Shown here: one piece after another, positions 25,186 to 34,867 of the stretch
Position numbering within the stretch: the first letter of the stretch is position 1
How the letters are laid out: each line of letters opens with the position of its first letter
Source: CAVRAZ01 sp963719135
GTDB lineage: Bacteria; Pseudomonadota; Gammaproteobacteria; DSM-19610
Assembly (NCBI GenBank): GCA_963719135.1
Contig: CAVRAZ010000005.1
Span: forward strand, 124,001-188,000
DNA length: 64,000 bases
Direction of reading: 5' to 3'
Notes under the pieces: generated by a model
Database searches by the model: none
What the model was told of the DNA's origin: nothing
The model's input: the letters and a program-made list of their open reading frames with translations, nothing else
Program-made: the position numbers and the translations under genes

Positions 25186-27804
25186 TTACGGTGAATCTTT
25201 TGCTTGCTGCCGGCGCTGTTTTATCGTATCGATCACGGCCTTCAGGGCTTCAATGTCCTTTCCAAGCTCATCGGCTGTAGGGATTGTGGCCGATTTCGCA
25301 GATGATGGATCATGGCCAGTAACGACGCTACAACAACGTTTATGTAGAATATCGATGGATTTATATTCGCTGTACTCAAAACCAACCACCGCCTCAAGAG
25401 AATCAACACGAATCCAGTCACGATATCGTTTCACAACACCATTGAACACCACATCCTGAATTACACGCTCGATCGTCGCTCGAAGGCGATCATATTGCGT
25501 CCGCATCTGCGCAGACTCAGCTTCATTGGGATATGCTGGCCAGGATTTCTGTAGTCTCCTCTGGGCTTTCTCAAGAGCGTCTATACGCGCTTTGTACCCT
25601 TGATGATCCCATGGTAACCCGTCGTTTACATAACCAGGGTTCGGGCCCCTCCATTCTAGAAAAAACATAGAATTGGTGACAGACCCAACGTCAATCTCAT
25701 CGCATAGCTGACCCAGAAATGCCGTGTCATGCGTAAAAATCACGACCTGACGAAGTTTAGCCTCTTGCACGAGTCGCTTTGCCACATCTCTTCGTCGCCA
25801 ATGATCCAGCGACGACACCGGATCATCGAATACAATCCCACAACTGTGGTTTGCCAATGAAAGCTCCGCAAGGAACGAGCCGATTGCGATTGCCCGTTGT
25901 TCGCCTTCGCTGAGTATCTCTTCGATTCTGGCTGTAGTCGGTATGTCCAGCAAAAGCTGGTGCAGCATCTTTCCCTTGTCAATCCTATCCTTAAGCCTCG
26001 TCTTAATGCGTCCAATCCCCAAGGCATGAAACTCACGATCGAGGGCATCCTTCAGAGCGCCGGTTACAGCGGAGTTGGCAAATTCTTTCGACTTGTCGGA
26101 AATCGGTCGCGTTTTTAAGCTAGCCCGGCATCTCTCAAGCTTTGTCTTTGCTTTCATTCGCTCAACTAATGCAAGGATCGCCTTAAGATTTTTCTCCAAG
26201 GCCTCCCGAGCGGTTAGCTCTTCAAGTTCAAGGGTAAGCTTCCGCCTTCTTTCCTCATCGGCCGCACGGCGATGCATCCTCGCTGCCAACAGTTGCTTTG
26301 CTGCTAGATTTCGGAGATTTGAGCGCGGATTTTCTGAGAGAGGGGGTATGCATTTCCAATCGTGGCTCTTCAGAGAAGCCAACATGCTAGTCCGTCGTGC
26401 GTCAAGACTATTCGCAAAATCAGTGATGACAGCGGGGAGAGCACCATCAAAGTCCCTTAATTCCTCCAGCATGGCCTTGTCTCCCCCAATCTTCAAATCG
26501 GCAGCCTCAATTTTTCGCTGAGCCCCCTGAAGCTTTCCGCGGGCTTCGTTAGCGGCTTTCGCGACGTCATTTTTTATGTACTCTTCGAATCGCCTGAGTC
26601 GACACTTAGCAGCCTGCGGTAATAGCTCTTGGCACAACGGGCAGACAGCGTCCTCTGCCGTATTAGGGAAGTCCTCTTCTGGATATGCTTCTTCGAGAGA
26701 GAAACGTCGAGCTGCTTCAAATAGAGCTTTCCACACTTGCTCGCCCGTTCCAGGTAGTAAATTGTCTCCAGAACGCAATGTGTCGGCCGCCCGCGACTCT
26801 GCCAATTCGGCAGTCGTCTTGGCTTTGTCGAGCTTTTGGAGTTTTTCAACCGCCCGATCGCTAACCCATGCGAGAGGCTTGACTACAAGATCCGCGGACG
26901 CCTTCAACCTGTTGCTGGACAATCTCAGATCCTTGGATTTCGCCATCGGATCAGCTTCCTTCAGGGTTTGCCTCAGCTCGGTAATTCGCGTTTTTTCCAC
27001 CTCGTTTAGCGTGCCTAGGGATATTAATGCCGCAGGGTTGGCACTGCGATTTAGTTTCTCGATAGCCTTTCCGACTTCCGTATCACCACGCAAATGGTCG
27101 AACGCCTGCAGAGACGTATCAATGCCGACAATTTCTGAACCTAACATTTGCGTTAGGCGGGGAAGAACCTGTTGCGCAAGATTTTCAACAATATCCAGGC
27201 CGTACGGTAGATACGCGACATCCTTTTCTGCTGTTAGGTACGATCGAGCACATTTTGAGTCAAAGACTGAAATTGCAGAGAGCTTTTCCGGTGGGGTAGC
27301 GCCACGAGACCATTCGAGATCGACATCTTTCCCGCCAACCTGAACGACAAACGTCGCACGTGGAATGGCCTCTTTTGCTGCAGGGTCGTTGGCATTGGGA
27401 TGAATTGGTTCAGACTGGTCTCTTGCACGACATGCGCGTTTCATAACGCGCGCGTATCCGGACTTTCCTGAACCGTTTCCACCATAAACTATGGTAAGGC
27501 CAGTGCTCGAGAATTCGAGGATTTGATCAGTTGGAATGCAGTTGACATGTCGCAAGTTTTTAAGCGATTTTAGAATTACGGTTGCGCTTGGTTTGGTGCC
27601 TGTTGACAAATGTGATTCTGCCAGGGGTTCGGCTGCAACCTTCTTGTCACATTCGATTTCATATTCACCTTTCAGCAGAATCGAGAGATCGTCATAATCA
27701 GCTGCTGATAGGTCAGATTCCTTTTGAAAAAGGCGCCGAACAGCATCGCGCTGCCACATCGGCAGAGTTTTAGTCCACTTCAGAATATCACCCAATAACG
27801 ACAT
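25186..27804 (-). CDS. Large SMC/RecF-like AAA ATPase with zinc-hook-like CxxC, RloC/PrrC-like candidate
   Basis: The 872-residue protein has Walker A GGNGSGKSG near residue 110, a long coiled-coil middle with CPLCQELLPQAAKC near 390 (zinc-hook-like), the ABC signature LSEGEQRAIAIGSFLAEL near 630, Walker B IVFDDPVSSLDHW, and an HDTAF switch. This is the AAA_13/RloC class of SMC-like ATPases. After the ATPase comes a helical C-terminal domain with R775-x3-E779 and histidines at 821 and 831. That arrangement recalls the R-E-H set of the anticodon nucleases PrrC and RloC, which also sit inside type I restriction loci. The match is by spacing only. GC content is lower than in neighbouring genes, hinting at transfer. 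Confidence 0.72.
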   Translation of the reverse strand: MSLLGDILKWTKTLPMWQRDAVRRLFQKESDLSAADYDDLSILLKGEYEIECDKKVAAEPLAESHLSTGTKPSATVILKSLKNLRHVNCIPTDQILEFSSTGLTIVYGGNGSGKSGYARVMKRACRARDQSEPIHPNANDPAAKEAIPRATFVVQVGGKDVDLEWSRGATPPEKLSAISVFDSKCARSYLTAEKDVAYLPYGLDIVENLAQQVLPRLTQMLGSEIVGIDTSLQAFDHLRGDTEVGKAIEKLNRSANPAALISLGTLNEVEKTRITELRQTLKEADPMAKSKDLRLSSNRLKASADLVVKPLAWVSDRAVEKLQKLDKAKTTAELAESRAADTLRSGDNLLPGTGEQVWKALFEAARRFSLEEAYPEEDFPNTAEDAVCPLCQELLPQAAKCRLRRFEEYIKNDVAKAANEARGKLQGAQRKIEAADLKIGGDKAMLEELRDFDGALPAVITDFANSLDARRTSMLASLKSHDWKCIPPLSENPRSNLRNLAAKQLLAARMHRRAADEERRRKLTLELEELTAREALEKNLKAILALVERMKAKTKLERCRASLKTRPISDKSKEFANSAVTGALKDALDREFHALGIGRIKTRLKDRIDKGKMLHQLLLDIPTTARIEEILSEGEQRAIAIGSFLAELSLANHSCGIVFDDPVSSLDHWRRRDVAKRLVQEAKLRQVVIFTHDTAFLGQLCDEIDVGSVTNSMFFLEWRGPNPGYVNDGLPWDHQGYKARIDALEKAQRRLQKSWPAYPNEAESAQMRTQYDRLRATIERVIQDVVFNGVVKRYRDWIRVDSLEAVVGFEYSEYKSIDILHKRCCSVVTGHDPSSAKSATIPTADELGKDIEALKAVIDTIKQRRQQAKDSP

Positions 27805-27830
27805 TTCCGATAAGTCCTGAAAAATACACG

Positions 27831-29084
27831 CTAGGGAACGCGCGTTCTAGCTGTCATCAGTTCGTGAAGAAGAGAACGGAAGAGGTCTTGAAGGGAGGCT
27901 AGCTTTTCCCTATGGCTTCCAATCTTGGATGCAAAGATTGAGCTTTGCTCCACAATCTCTGCTTGAACTGTGAGATCAGGTAACACCACAGGAAAGCGTT
28001 TCAAACGGGTAGCGCTAATATTGCTTTGACTAACAGCGCGTGTTGCGATAAATTTGAGCCGAGCCTGTGTTTCATCGCGATTGAAATCGAGGTTTAGGAA
28101 GAACGGGTTTAACCTCGTAACATCAGTTCGGATACGTATAAGATAAGAAGCGAATACGTAATCTCCCTCGATGTCATGAATGGCTGTCCGCCCAACAAGT
28201 TCAAAGCTATTTGTTCTGTTAAAGAGAACATCGCCGCGTTGTACTTTGAATTTCTTGAATTCGTCGGGACCAATCTCCACATATTGCAGATTGTTAGAAT
28301 TTATCCGGCCATCGACCTGATTGGTCATGCGAAGCATCGGGTAATTTCCCTGTGAATTTCCTTTTACAGAAAGGCCGTATTGTGCGGCTACGATCACTTC
28401 ACCCAACTCGACCACCTCCCAGCTTTTGGGAGTCGGGCCAATTTCGGTTTGTTTGTGAGGTTCGTTGCGAAGGCCTTCGGTGAAGAGTTTCTGCAAGAGG
28501 GCCTTTTTCAGTTCGGTAGTGGTCTGGATGATGTGATCCTGGGCTTCGATCGCGCGCTGTACGGTCCAGAGGATGTGGGCGATTTGTTTCTGTTCGTGGA
28601 GCGGGGGCAGTGGAATAAGCCTGTCGCCGAGTACAGTTTTACTGAGACGCTGTCGTCCTGTACTTCCCTCCATCTTGCCGGCAAGATCCGCGCGCACCTC
28701 CGGGTGCAAAAGAAAGAAAAACAGAAATTGGTTGTCTGACTTCCCATCAATCCCGTGTAGTGGTATTACCTCTGTAGTTGCATACGCGAAATCGCTTTTG
28801 ATATCGACGATCGCTTGTTTCCCATTTTCGAAGGACGGCGTTATCTTTGCCACCATGACATCGCCATTCTCAACATAAGTCCCGCTCCCCAACTTGTTTG
28901 CTGGTTTTGGTGTGAATTCGGACACTTTTAGTCTTCCAAGTGGTATCTGATCCATCCTAAAAAACGGGATTGGATCGCCGCTCTTCTTCAGATCAAGCCC
29001 GCGTGGTTTCTTCGTAAATTCGTAGGCGTCACCAATCCGACATAGCCCCCAGCTTGATGGCAATTGAATATTATCTGTCTGCAT
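27831..29084 (-). CDS. hsdS: Type I restriction enzyme, specificity (HsdS) subunit
   Basis: The 417-residue protein has two target-recognition domains separated by helical repeats. Each domain starts with a W-x-x-x-x-l-g-e/d motif (PSSWGLCRIGDAYEF and PKSWEVVELGEVIVA) and ends before a conserved helix (PLPPLHEQKQIAHILW and VVLPDLTVQAEIVEQ). HsdS sets which DNA sequence the methylase and nuclease act on. The start codon overlaps the stop of the truncated rhuM gene (ATGA), and the gene is AT-richer than hsdM, as is common for swapped specificity genes. It ends 26 bases before the AAA ATPase start. Confidence 0.93.
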   Translation of the reverse strand: MQTDNIQLPSSWGLCRIGDAYEFTKKPRGLDLKKSGDPIPFFRMDQIPLGRLKVSEFTPKPANKLGSGTYVENGDVMVAKITPSFENGKQAIVDIKSDFAYATTEVIPLHGIDGKSDNQFLFFFLLHPEVRADLAGKMEGSTGRQRLSKTVLGDRLIPLPPLHEQKQIAHILWTVQRAIEAQDHIIQTTTELKKALLQKLFTEGLRNEPHKQTEIGPTPKSWEVVELGEVIVAAQYGLSVKGNSQGNYPMLRMTNQVDGRINSNNLQYVEIGPDEFKKFKVQRGDVLFNRTNSFELVGRTAIHDIEGDYVFASYLIRIRTDVTRLNPFFLNLDFNRDETQARLKFIATRAVSQSNISATRLKRFPVVLPDLTVQAEIVEQSSIFASKIGSHREKLASLQDLFRSLLHELMTARTRVP

Positions 29085-29362
29085 CAGATCCGAAGCCGAT
29101 TGACGAGGATAATGTCGAGATTGTAAAGCCTGGTGTTGTAGCGCTTGCCGTCCGCGGCAGTTGTCAAGGAATCCTTGACAACTGAATCTTCGTCCAACTC
29201 TCCGTCTTTAAAGATATTGTTGACGTGGAGGCTGACGTTCTGCTTGGTGGTCTGGAACAGTTCGGCGATTTCGAGCTGGGTGAGCCACACAGTCTGGTCG
29301 TCGACGCGCAGATCAAGCCGGGTACGGCCATCGTCGGTAGTGTAGAGGATCAGCTCACTCAT
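29084..29362 (-). CDS. Truncated RhuM-family protein (N-terminal DNA-binding-like part only)
   Basis: The 92 residues match the N-terminus of the RhuM virulence-protein family: ILYTTDDGRTRLDLRVDDQ, then VWLTQLEIAELFQTTKQNVS, a likely helix-turn-helix, and a tail with YNTRLYNLDIIL. Full RhuM proteins are more than 300 residues. This one stops just where the family sequence would continue (normally ...YnLDvIisVGYRV). Yet it is joined by ATGA overlaps to both hsdM upstream and hsdS downstream, so it is still translated within the operon. It may be a remnant left by recombination, or a small regulator in its own right. Confidence 0.7.
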   Translation of the reverse strand: MSELILYTTDDGRTRLDLRVDDQTVWLTQLEIAELFQTTKQNVSLHVNNIFKDGELDEDSVVKDSLTTAADGKRYNTRLYNLDIILVNRLRI

Positions 29363-30981
29363 ACCCCGATCTTCTTCAGGATTCGCTTCAGCTCCCTGTC
29401 CGTCTTGAGAGCTTCTGCTTCGACGGCTTCCAGTTCCGCAACAATTTCCGCAATCGGCCTGTAGGTTTCGGCATCCGAGGTGTGGATATAGCGGCTCGGC
29501 GAAATGTTGTAGTCGTTCTTTTTCAGTTCACCGTGATCGACGATGCGGCTGAGCTTGTCTTCTTCCTTCCAGTTCCTGATCGTATCGGCGATCCGATCGA
29601 TGCCTTCGTCCGGGATGAAGTTCTTGGGGTCACCCTTCTCGGACACCTGGCTGGCATTGACCAGCAGCACCTTGCCCTGCCGCGCCTTCGGCTTGGCCTT
29701 GTTCAGAAACAGCACGATGCCCGGCGCGGAGGTGTTGTAGAACAGGTTTTCCGGCAGGTAGACCACGGCCTCGATCCGGTCGTGGTCGACGAACCACTGG
29801 CGTACGGTCTTTTCCTTGTTGGTACCGGCATTACCGGAGCCGCGCGAGGCAGCGCCGGTGTCGAGCACCACGGCGGCGCGGCCGGTGTCGTTCAGGCTGG
29901 CGTGCATGTGCTGCACCCAGCCCCAGTCGGCGGAGGACTTGCCGGGGAAACTGGCGCCGGCGGGGAAGCGGTCGAGCTCATCGCTGCCGTAGTCGGCTTC
30001 GGTGAACCAGTCCTGATTCCACATGGGGTTGGCGACCACGCGGTCGAAGGTGCGCAGCTTGCCGCCTTTTCTGAACTTCGGGTTCTTGAAGGTGTCGCCG
30101 ATCTCGATCTCGCCTTCCATGTCATGAATGATCATGTTCATGTTGGCCATCGCCCAGGTGTCGGCGATGTATTCCTGGCCATAGAGCTTGAGGGGAGCGT
30201 AGGTGCGCTTGCGTTTCGCCTTCATCTTCTCTTCCATGGCAATTTCGCACTTGATCAGCAGGCCGCCGGAGCCGCAGCAGGGGTCGTACACTTCCATGCC
30301 CGGCTCGGCATCCATGACCTTGGCCATGATCATGCCGACTTCCGGTGGGGTGTAGAACTCGCCGGCGCTTTGGCCGCTGGCCTCGGCGAACTTGCGGATG
30401 AGGTACTCGTAGCTCTTGCCGATGATGTCCGGCTCCACGTCGTCCAGGCCGAGGCGCTTGGTGCTGATGGCCTCGATCAGGTTGGAGAGGCGGTCGTCGT
30501 CGATGTCGCGCTGGCCGTGAGTGGTGGCATTGAAATCGACGCGGTCGATGATGCCGGAGAGCAGCGGGTTTTCCCTGGCGATGTCGCGCAGGTGGGTGGT
30601 GAGCTGTTCGCCGATCTTGTCCGCCAGCTTGCGGACGACGGACCAGACCGGTTCGTCCGGGTCTTTCGGTTCCAGCGGCAGGTAAAACCGGACCAGCTTG
30701 TGGTCGCGCTTGGCGAGCTGAAAGGCCTTTTTGCGCGAGCCGACTTCCGCGGCGATGCGGTTCAGTTCGTCGTCGAACACATCGCACAGCCGCTTGGTGA
30801 AGATCAGCGGCAGGATGAAGTCCTTGTACTTGGGCGCGTCCTTGGCGCCGCGGATGGAGCAGGCGGCGTCCCAGATCCAGGCTTCGAGCGATTTGTCTTT
30901 GTTTGCCGCGGCAGAGGCTGTCCGGCGTGATGGCTTGGATTTCACAGCCGGTTTTGCCTGTGTCTTTTTCCTGGTTGTCAT
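29359..30981 (-). CDS. hsdM: Type I restriction enzyme, methylase (HsdM) subunit
   Basis: From the ATG at 30981 the protein has 540 residues. A lysine-rich N-terminus is followed by the HsdM helical domain (WDAACSIRGAKDAPKYKDFI) and an N6-adenine methylase domain with motif I DPCCGSGGLLIK and motif IV read as ANPMWNQDW in place of the more common NPPF or NPPY. EFYTPPEVGMIMAKVM just before motif I is typical of HsdM. It methylates adenine in the site recognised with HsdS and is the first gene of the operon. The stop overlaps the rhuM fragment start (ATGA). A longer frame upstream is less likely. Confidence 0.93.
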   Translation of the reverse strand: MTTRKKTQAKPAVKSKPSRRTASAAANKDKSLEAWIWDAACSIRGAKDAPKYKDFILPLIFTKRLCDVFDDELNRIAAEVGSRKKAFQLAKRDHKLVRFYLPLEPKDPDEPVWSVVRKLADKIGEQLTTHLRDIARENPLLSGIIDRVDFNATTHGQRDIDDDRLSNLIEAISTKRLGLDDVEPDIIGKSYEYLIRKFAEASGQSAGEFYTPPEVGMIMAKVMDAEPGMEVYDPCCGSGGLLIKCEIAMEEKMKAKRKRTYAPLKLYGQEYIADTWAMANMNMIIHDMEGEIEIGDTFKNPKFRKGGKLRTFDRVVANPMWNQDWFTEADYGSDELDRFPAGASFPGKSSADWGWVQHMHASLNDTGRAAVVLDTGAASRGSGNAGTNKEKTVRQWFVDHDRIEAVVYLPENLFYNTSAPGIVLFLNKAKPKARQGKVLLVNASQVSEKGDPKNFIPDEGIDRIADTIRNWKEEDKLSRIVDHGELKKNDYNISPSRYIHTSDAETYRPIAEIVAELEAVEAEALKTDRELKRILKKIGV

Positions 30982-31086
30982 CGGTCTCGACTGTTCGTAT
31001 GTGCCGTTTGCTGGAGCAGCGTCAGGGTGAATACTGGTCTGACGCCGTATTCGGTAGATCATCACCGCTACGGTGGTTATGCGTGG

Positions 31087-32127
31087 TTACCTCGGTGGAT
31101 AGGCGAACTGGCGCATCAACCGGTTAATGCAATGCTCTGTCCAGTCTCGGTAAGTTCCCGGCGTCAGTGGGACAAACAATCGGGCAAAGTGCACCGAGCC
31201 ATCGCCCCACATCCTCATGCTGAATGAGCTGCCCTGCGGCGGATCGGCCACAAAGGCGTTTTCCATGTTATGCAATTCAATGCCCAGGTAACCGGAATTG
31301 CCAGCGATCAGGTCCAGGAATCCGGCAGCTACGCGTTGCAGTGTCGCGGGCGGTAGGAAGTGACCCGAAAACAAACTGTCGTTCATCGCGGCCGGCCTGA
31401 CAAGCAATACGGTCAAGCCATCCGGATAGCAGGCGAGGCTGGTCCTGCCAGACTCCAGTCCCGTCCATTGGGATTCGATTCTTGCTTTGAACCCGTCGCG
31501 CAACTGCGTCAGACCTGCCCCGCACAGGGTTGTGAATTTCGCATCCAGCTTGTCTTCCAGACCGACAATGTCGACCATTCTCGCGGGCTGCGGCAGGAAT
31601 GCCAGCATGAACTCTGGATCTGAGTCGTGATAGCCGACAACTTCCCGGCGTGCCGACTCGGTTCTGGCGCTGAATTCATCGTCGGATATGGCCTGGCTCA
31701 TTGTGTCCATGCGCCGCAAGGCCCTTACTATCTTGTCCCGGAGTTCTGTGGCCAACGAGAAGGCCTCGCGAAACACGCCGCCTTGATAGGCTTCGACTTC
31801 CATTCTGAAGTGGGCCTGTTTCGCGTCCATCTCACACTGTTGTACAAATGCCAGAATAGGCCGGTCGGCCGCCCGCGCCGCCCTGAACTCGGCGTGTGTG
31901 ACCGATGTTCCATTGGCGGTCTCGAACCCGTAATTGGGGCCGAGTATCAGAAGATAGATGTCACTCTGCTCGACTTCATGAATACAGGCGGTCTCTGATG
32001 TATATGGTCTGGCACCGAATGTCTCGCTCATGACCGGTGTGTGATCCATCAATTCGACCGACTCCCTGGCGGCTTGCCGATACTCCTCGAACCCTTTGAT
32101 GACGGAACTGATAAAGACCTTGCTCAC
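31087..32127 (-). CDS. DUF4062 domain protein (TIR/SEFIR-like N-terminus) with unknown C-terminal domain
   Basis: The chosen GTG start at 32127 gives 346 residues and begins KVFISSVIKGFEEYRQAARE, the first strand and helix of DUF4062. ACIHEVEQSDIYLLILGPNY then follows, and TSVTHAEFRAARAADRPILAF in the second half of the domain. DUF4062 resembles nucleotide-binding TIR/SEFIR-type folds and is commonly found as a sensor or effector part in defence and STAND-type proteins. Here the C-terminal 200 residues have no recognisable ATPase. They look like an alpha/beta domain ending with a SFSMRMWGDGSVHFARLF segment. The gene lies 105 bases upstream of hsdM, on the same strand, next to the tRNA. An upstream extension is rejected because it runs into the tRNA region. 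Confidence 0.65.
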   Translation of the reverse strand: MSKVFISSVIKGFEEYRQAARESVELMDHTPVMSETFGARPYTSETACIHEVEQSDIYLLILGPNYGFETANGTSVTHAEFRAARAADRPILAFVQQCEMDAKQAHFRMEVEAYQGGVFREAFSLATELRDKIVRALRRMDTMSQAISDDEFSARTESARREVVGYHDSDPEFMLAFLPQPARMVDIVGLEDKLDAKFTTLCGAGLTQLRDGFKARIESQWTGLESGRTSLACYPDGLTVLLVRPAAMNDSLFSGHFLPPATLQRVAAGFLDLIAGNSGYLGIELHNMENAFVADPPQGSSFSMRMWGDGSVHFARLFVPLTPGTYRDWTEHCINRLMRQFAYPPR

Positions 32128-32426
32128 CCGCTGTCCTGCCCCAGCCTTTCGCCGCGCGGTGGCGGCCGTTTCGTCCAGATTGAATGCAGGTAAGTTTACA
32201 GCGATGCGATCGGATCTCCACGAGAAAGCACGGGCCGACGCCCGGCCTGCCTTGGAGGCCGAGGTTGCGTCATTATTTTGCGGCCGGCTGGCTGGCGGCG
32301 TAGCAATCCCGGGAATGGGGGCGTATGCATGTTGTAAAGACCGACGCGCGAACGGCGTACCGCGCGACCGTTCGGGAGCGCGGTTCCCGAGGAAGGTGCA
32401 GGGTACTGCTGTACCCCCGTGCAATT

Positions 32427-32770
32427 TGGTGGGCCCGGTAGGACTCGAACCTACGACCAAGGGATTCACTCAACCCCGCTGTTTCCAGCAGGAGCGGACT
32501 ATCTCATCACCCTCATCCTCCGCAACCGGAGATGCTGGGGTGCGGGACGCTCAGGCCTGTTATCAAGGGCGCTTCGGGAATCGGAACCGGTCCCAGCCCT
32601 CAGGTAGTCTCTGCACCTTCTGACAGTGTACTGTCAGCTTGGCTCAGGGTTGCCATCAGCCGTGCTGTTAAGGTTTCCCTGAATTCATCCCGTTCTTGTC
32701 CCGCCTTTCGGTCGGGAAAGCACCATTGTCGTGATGAGTCCCCTGCTCTAACCGACTGAGCTACAGGCCC
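32427..32770 (-). tRNA. tRNA with CAU anticodon, probably tRNA-Ile2(CAU), interrupted by a group I intron
   Basis: The 5' exon (32770 down to 32734, 37 nt) starts GGGCCTGTAGCTCAG and ends with the anticodon CAT. The 3' exon (32466 down to 32427, 40 nt) starts AATCCCTTGGTCG and ends with an encoded CCA. Joined, they give a 77-nt tRNA with a good acceptor stem (GGGCCTG/CGGGCCC), anticodon stem GGGGA/TCCCT and T arm. The body resembles bacterial tRNA-Ile with a CAU anticodon, which is modified to lysidine so that it reads AUA. Elongator tRNA-Met is the alternative. The intron lies exactly after the third anticodon base. No other tRNA was seen in the window. Confidence 0.85.
32467..32733 (-). ncRNA. 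Group I self-splicing intron in the tRNA anticodon loop (267 nt)
   Basis: The insertion follows the last anticodon U, as expected for the U·G pair of group I 5' splice sites, and ends with the required G before the 3' exon. Inside are the conserved core pieces in order. AATTCAGGGAAACCT (P/Q region, 32664-32686 on the complement) corresponds to the matching part of the Azoarcus tRNA-Ile intron. The segment with GAGCCAAGC follows, then AGAGACTA (complement of 32605-32612) and ATAGTCC (complement of 32496-32502), which can form P7. It encodes no homing endonuclease. By resemblance it is an IC3-type intron, slightly larger than the 205-nt Azoarcus one. Confidence 0.92.
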
Positions 32771-32780
32771 GACGGCCGAC

Positions 32781-32809
32781 ATTCTAGTGCAGATTGCCGG
32801 CTGTGTCAG
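32781..32809 (-). promoter_or_regulatory. Sigma70-type promoter of the intron-containing tRNA
   Basis: On the minus strand a -35 box CTGACA (32804-32809) is followed by a 17-base spacer and a -10 box TAGAAT (32781-32786). Each differs from the consensus by one base. The tRNA begins 11 bases downstream of the -10 box, as expected for a tRNA gene. Confidence 0.72.
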
Positions 32810-32868
32810 CTGGCGTAGGGCGGGCGGTGAGATTCCTGAGGCTGCCGAACTTTCCCGGCTGGATGAAG

Positions 32869-32895
32869 AGCAGCCCCGCCCTGTGCGGGGCTGCT
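32869..32895 (-). terminator. Hairpin just downstream of rpoD
   Basis: A perfect 10-bp stem (AGCAGCCCCG / CGGGGCTGCT) with a 7-base loop lies 9 bases beyond the rpoD stop. On the rpoD strand the tail is only weakly T-rich. On the other strand it is followed by TTTCGTTCG. It most likely ends the rpsU-yqeY-dnaG-rpoD operon and insulates the tRNA gene. Confidence 0.6.
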
Positions 32896-32904
32896 TTCGT
32901 TCGT

Positions 32905-34761
<1,857 letters not shown>

Positions 34762-34867
34762 GTAAATGCCTTCGTCCCCTTGAATGTCGATTTCAGCGCC
34801 CGTTTACCGGGCGAAAAATAATCTACTATTTTAGCTTATTCTTATCATCCCCGCCACATCGGAAAGT

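Noticed and set aside
22103..25459. Open frame of 1118 codons on the plus strand opposite hsdR
   Set aside because: It is antisense to hsdR, whose translation has all type I R-subunit motifs. The plus-strand product has no recognisable domain and reflects GC-biased codon usage.
32413..32426. Attachment-site duplication of the tRNA 3' end at the far side of the defence block
   Set aside because: No second copy of the tRNA end was found by eye between 17 and 22 kb. A computed search would be needed to exclude a diverged copy.
32096..32623. Plus-strand open frame across the tRNA
   Set aside because: It runs through the tRNA 3' exon, and part of it simply translates the tRNA complement.
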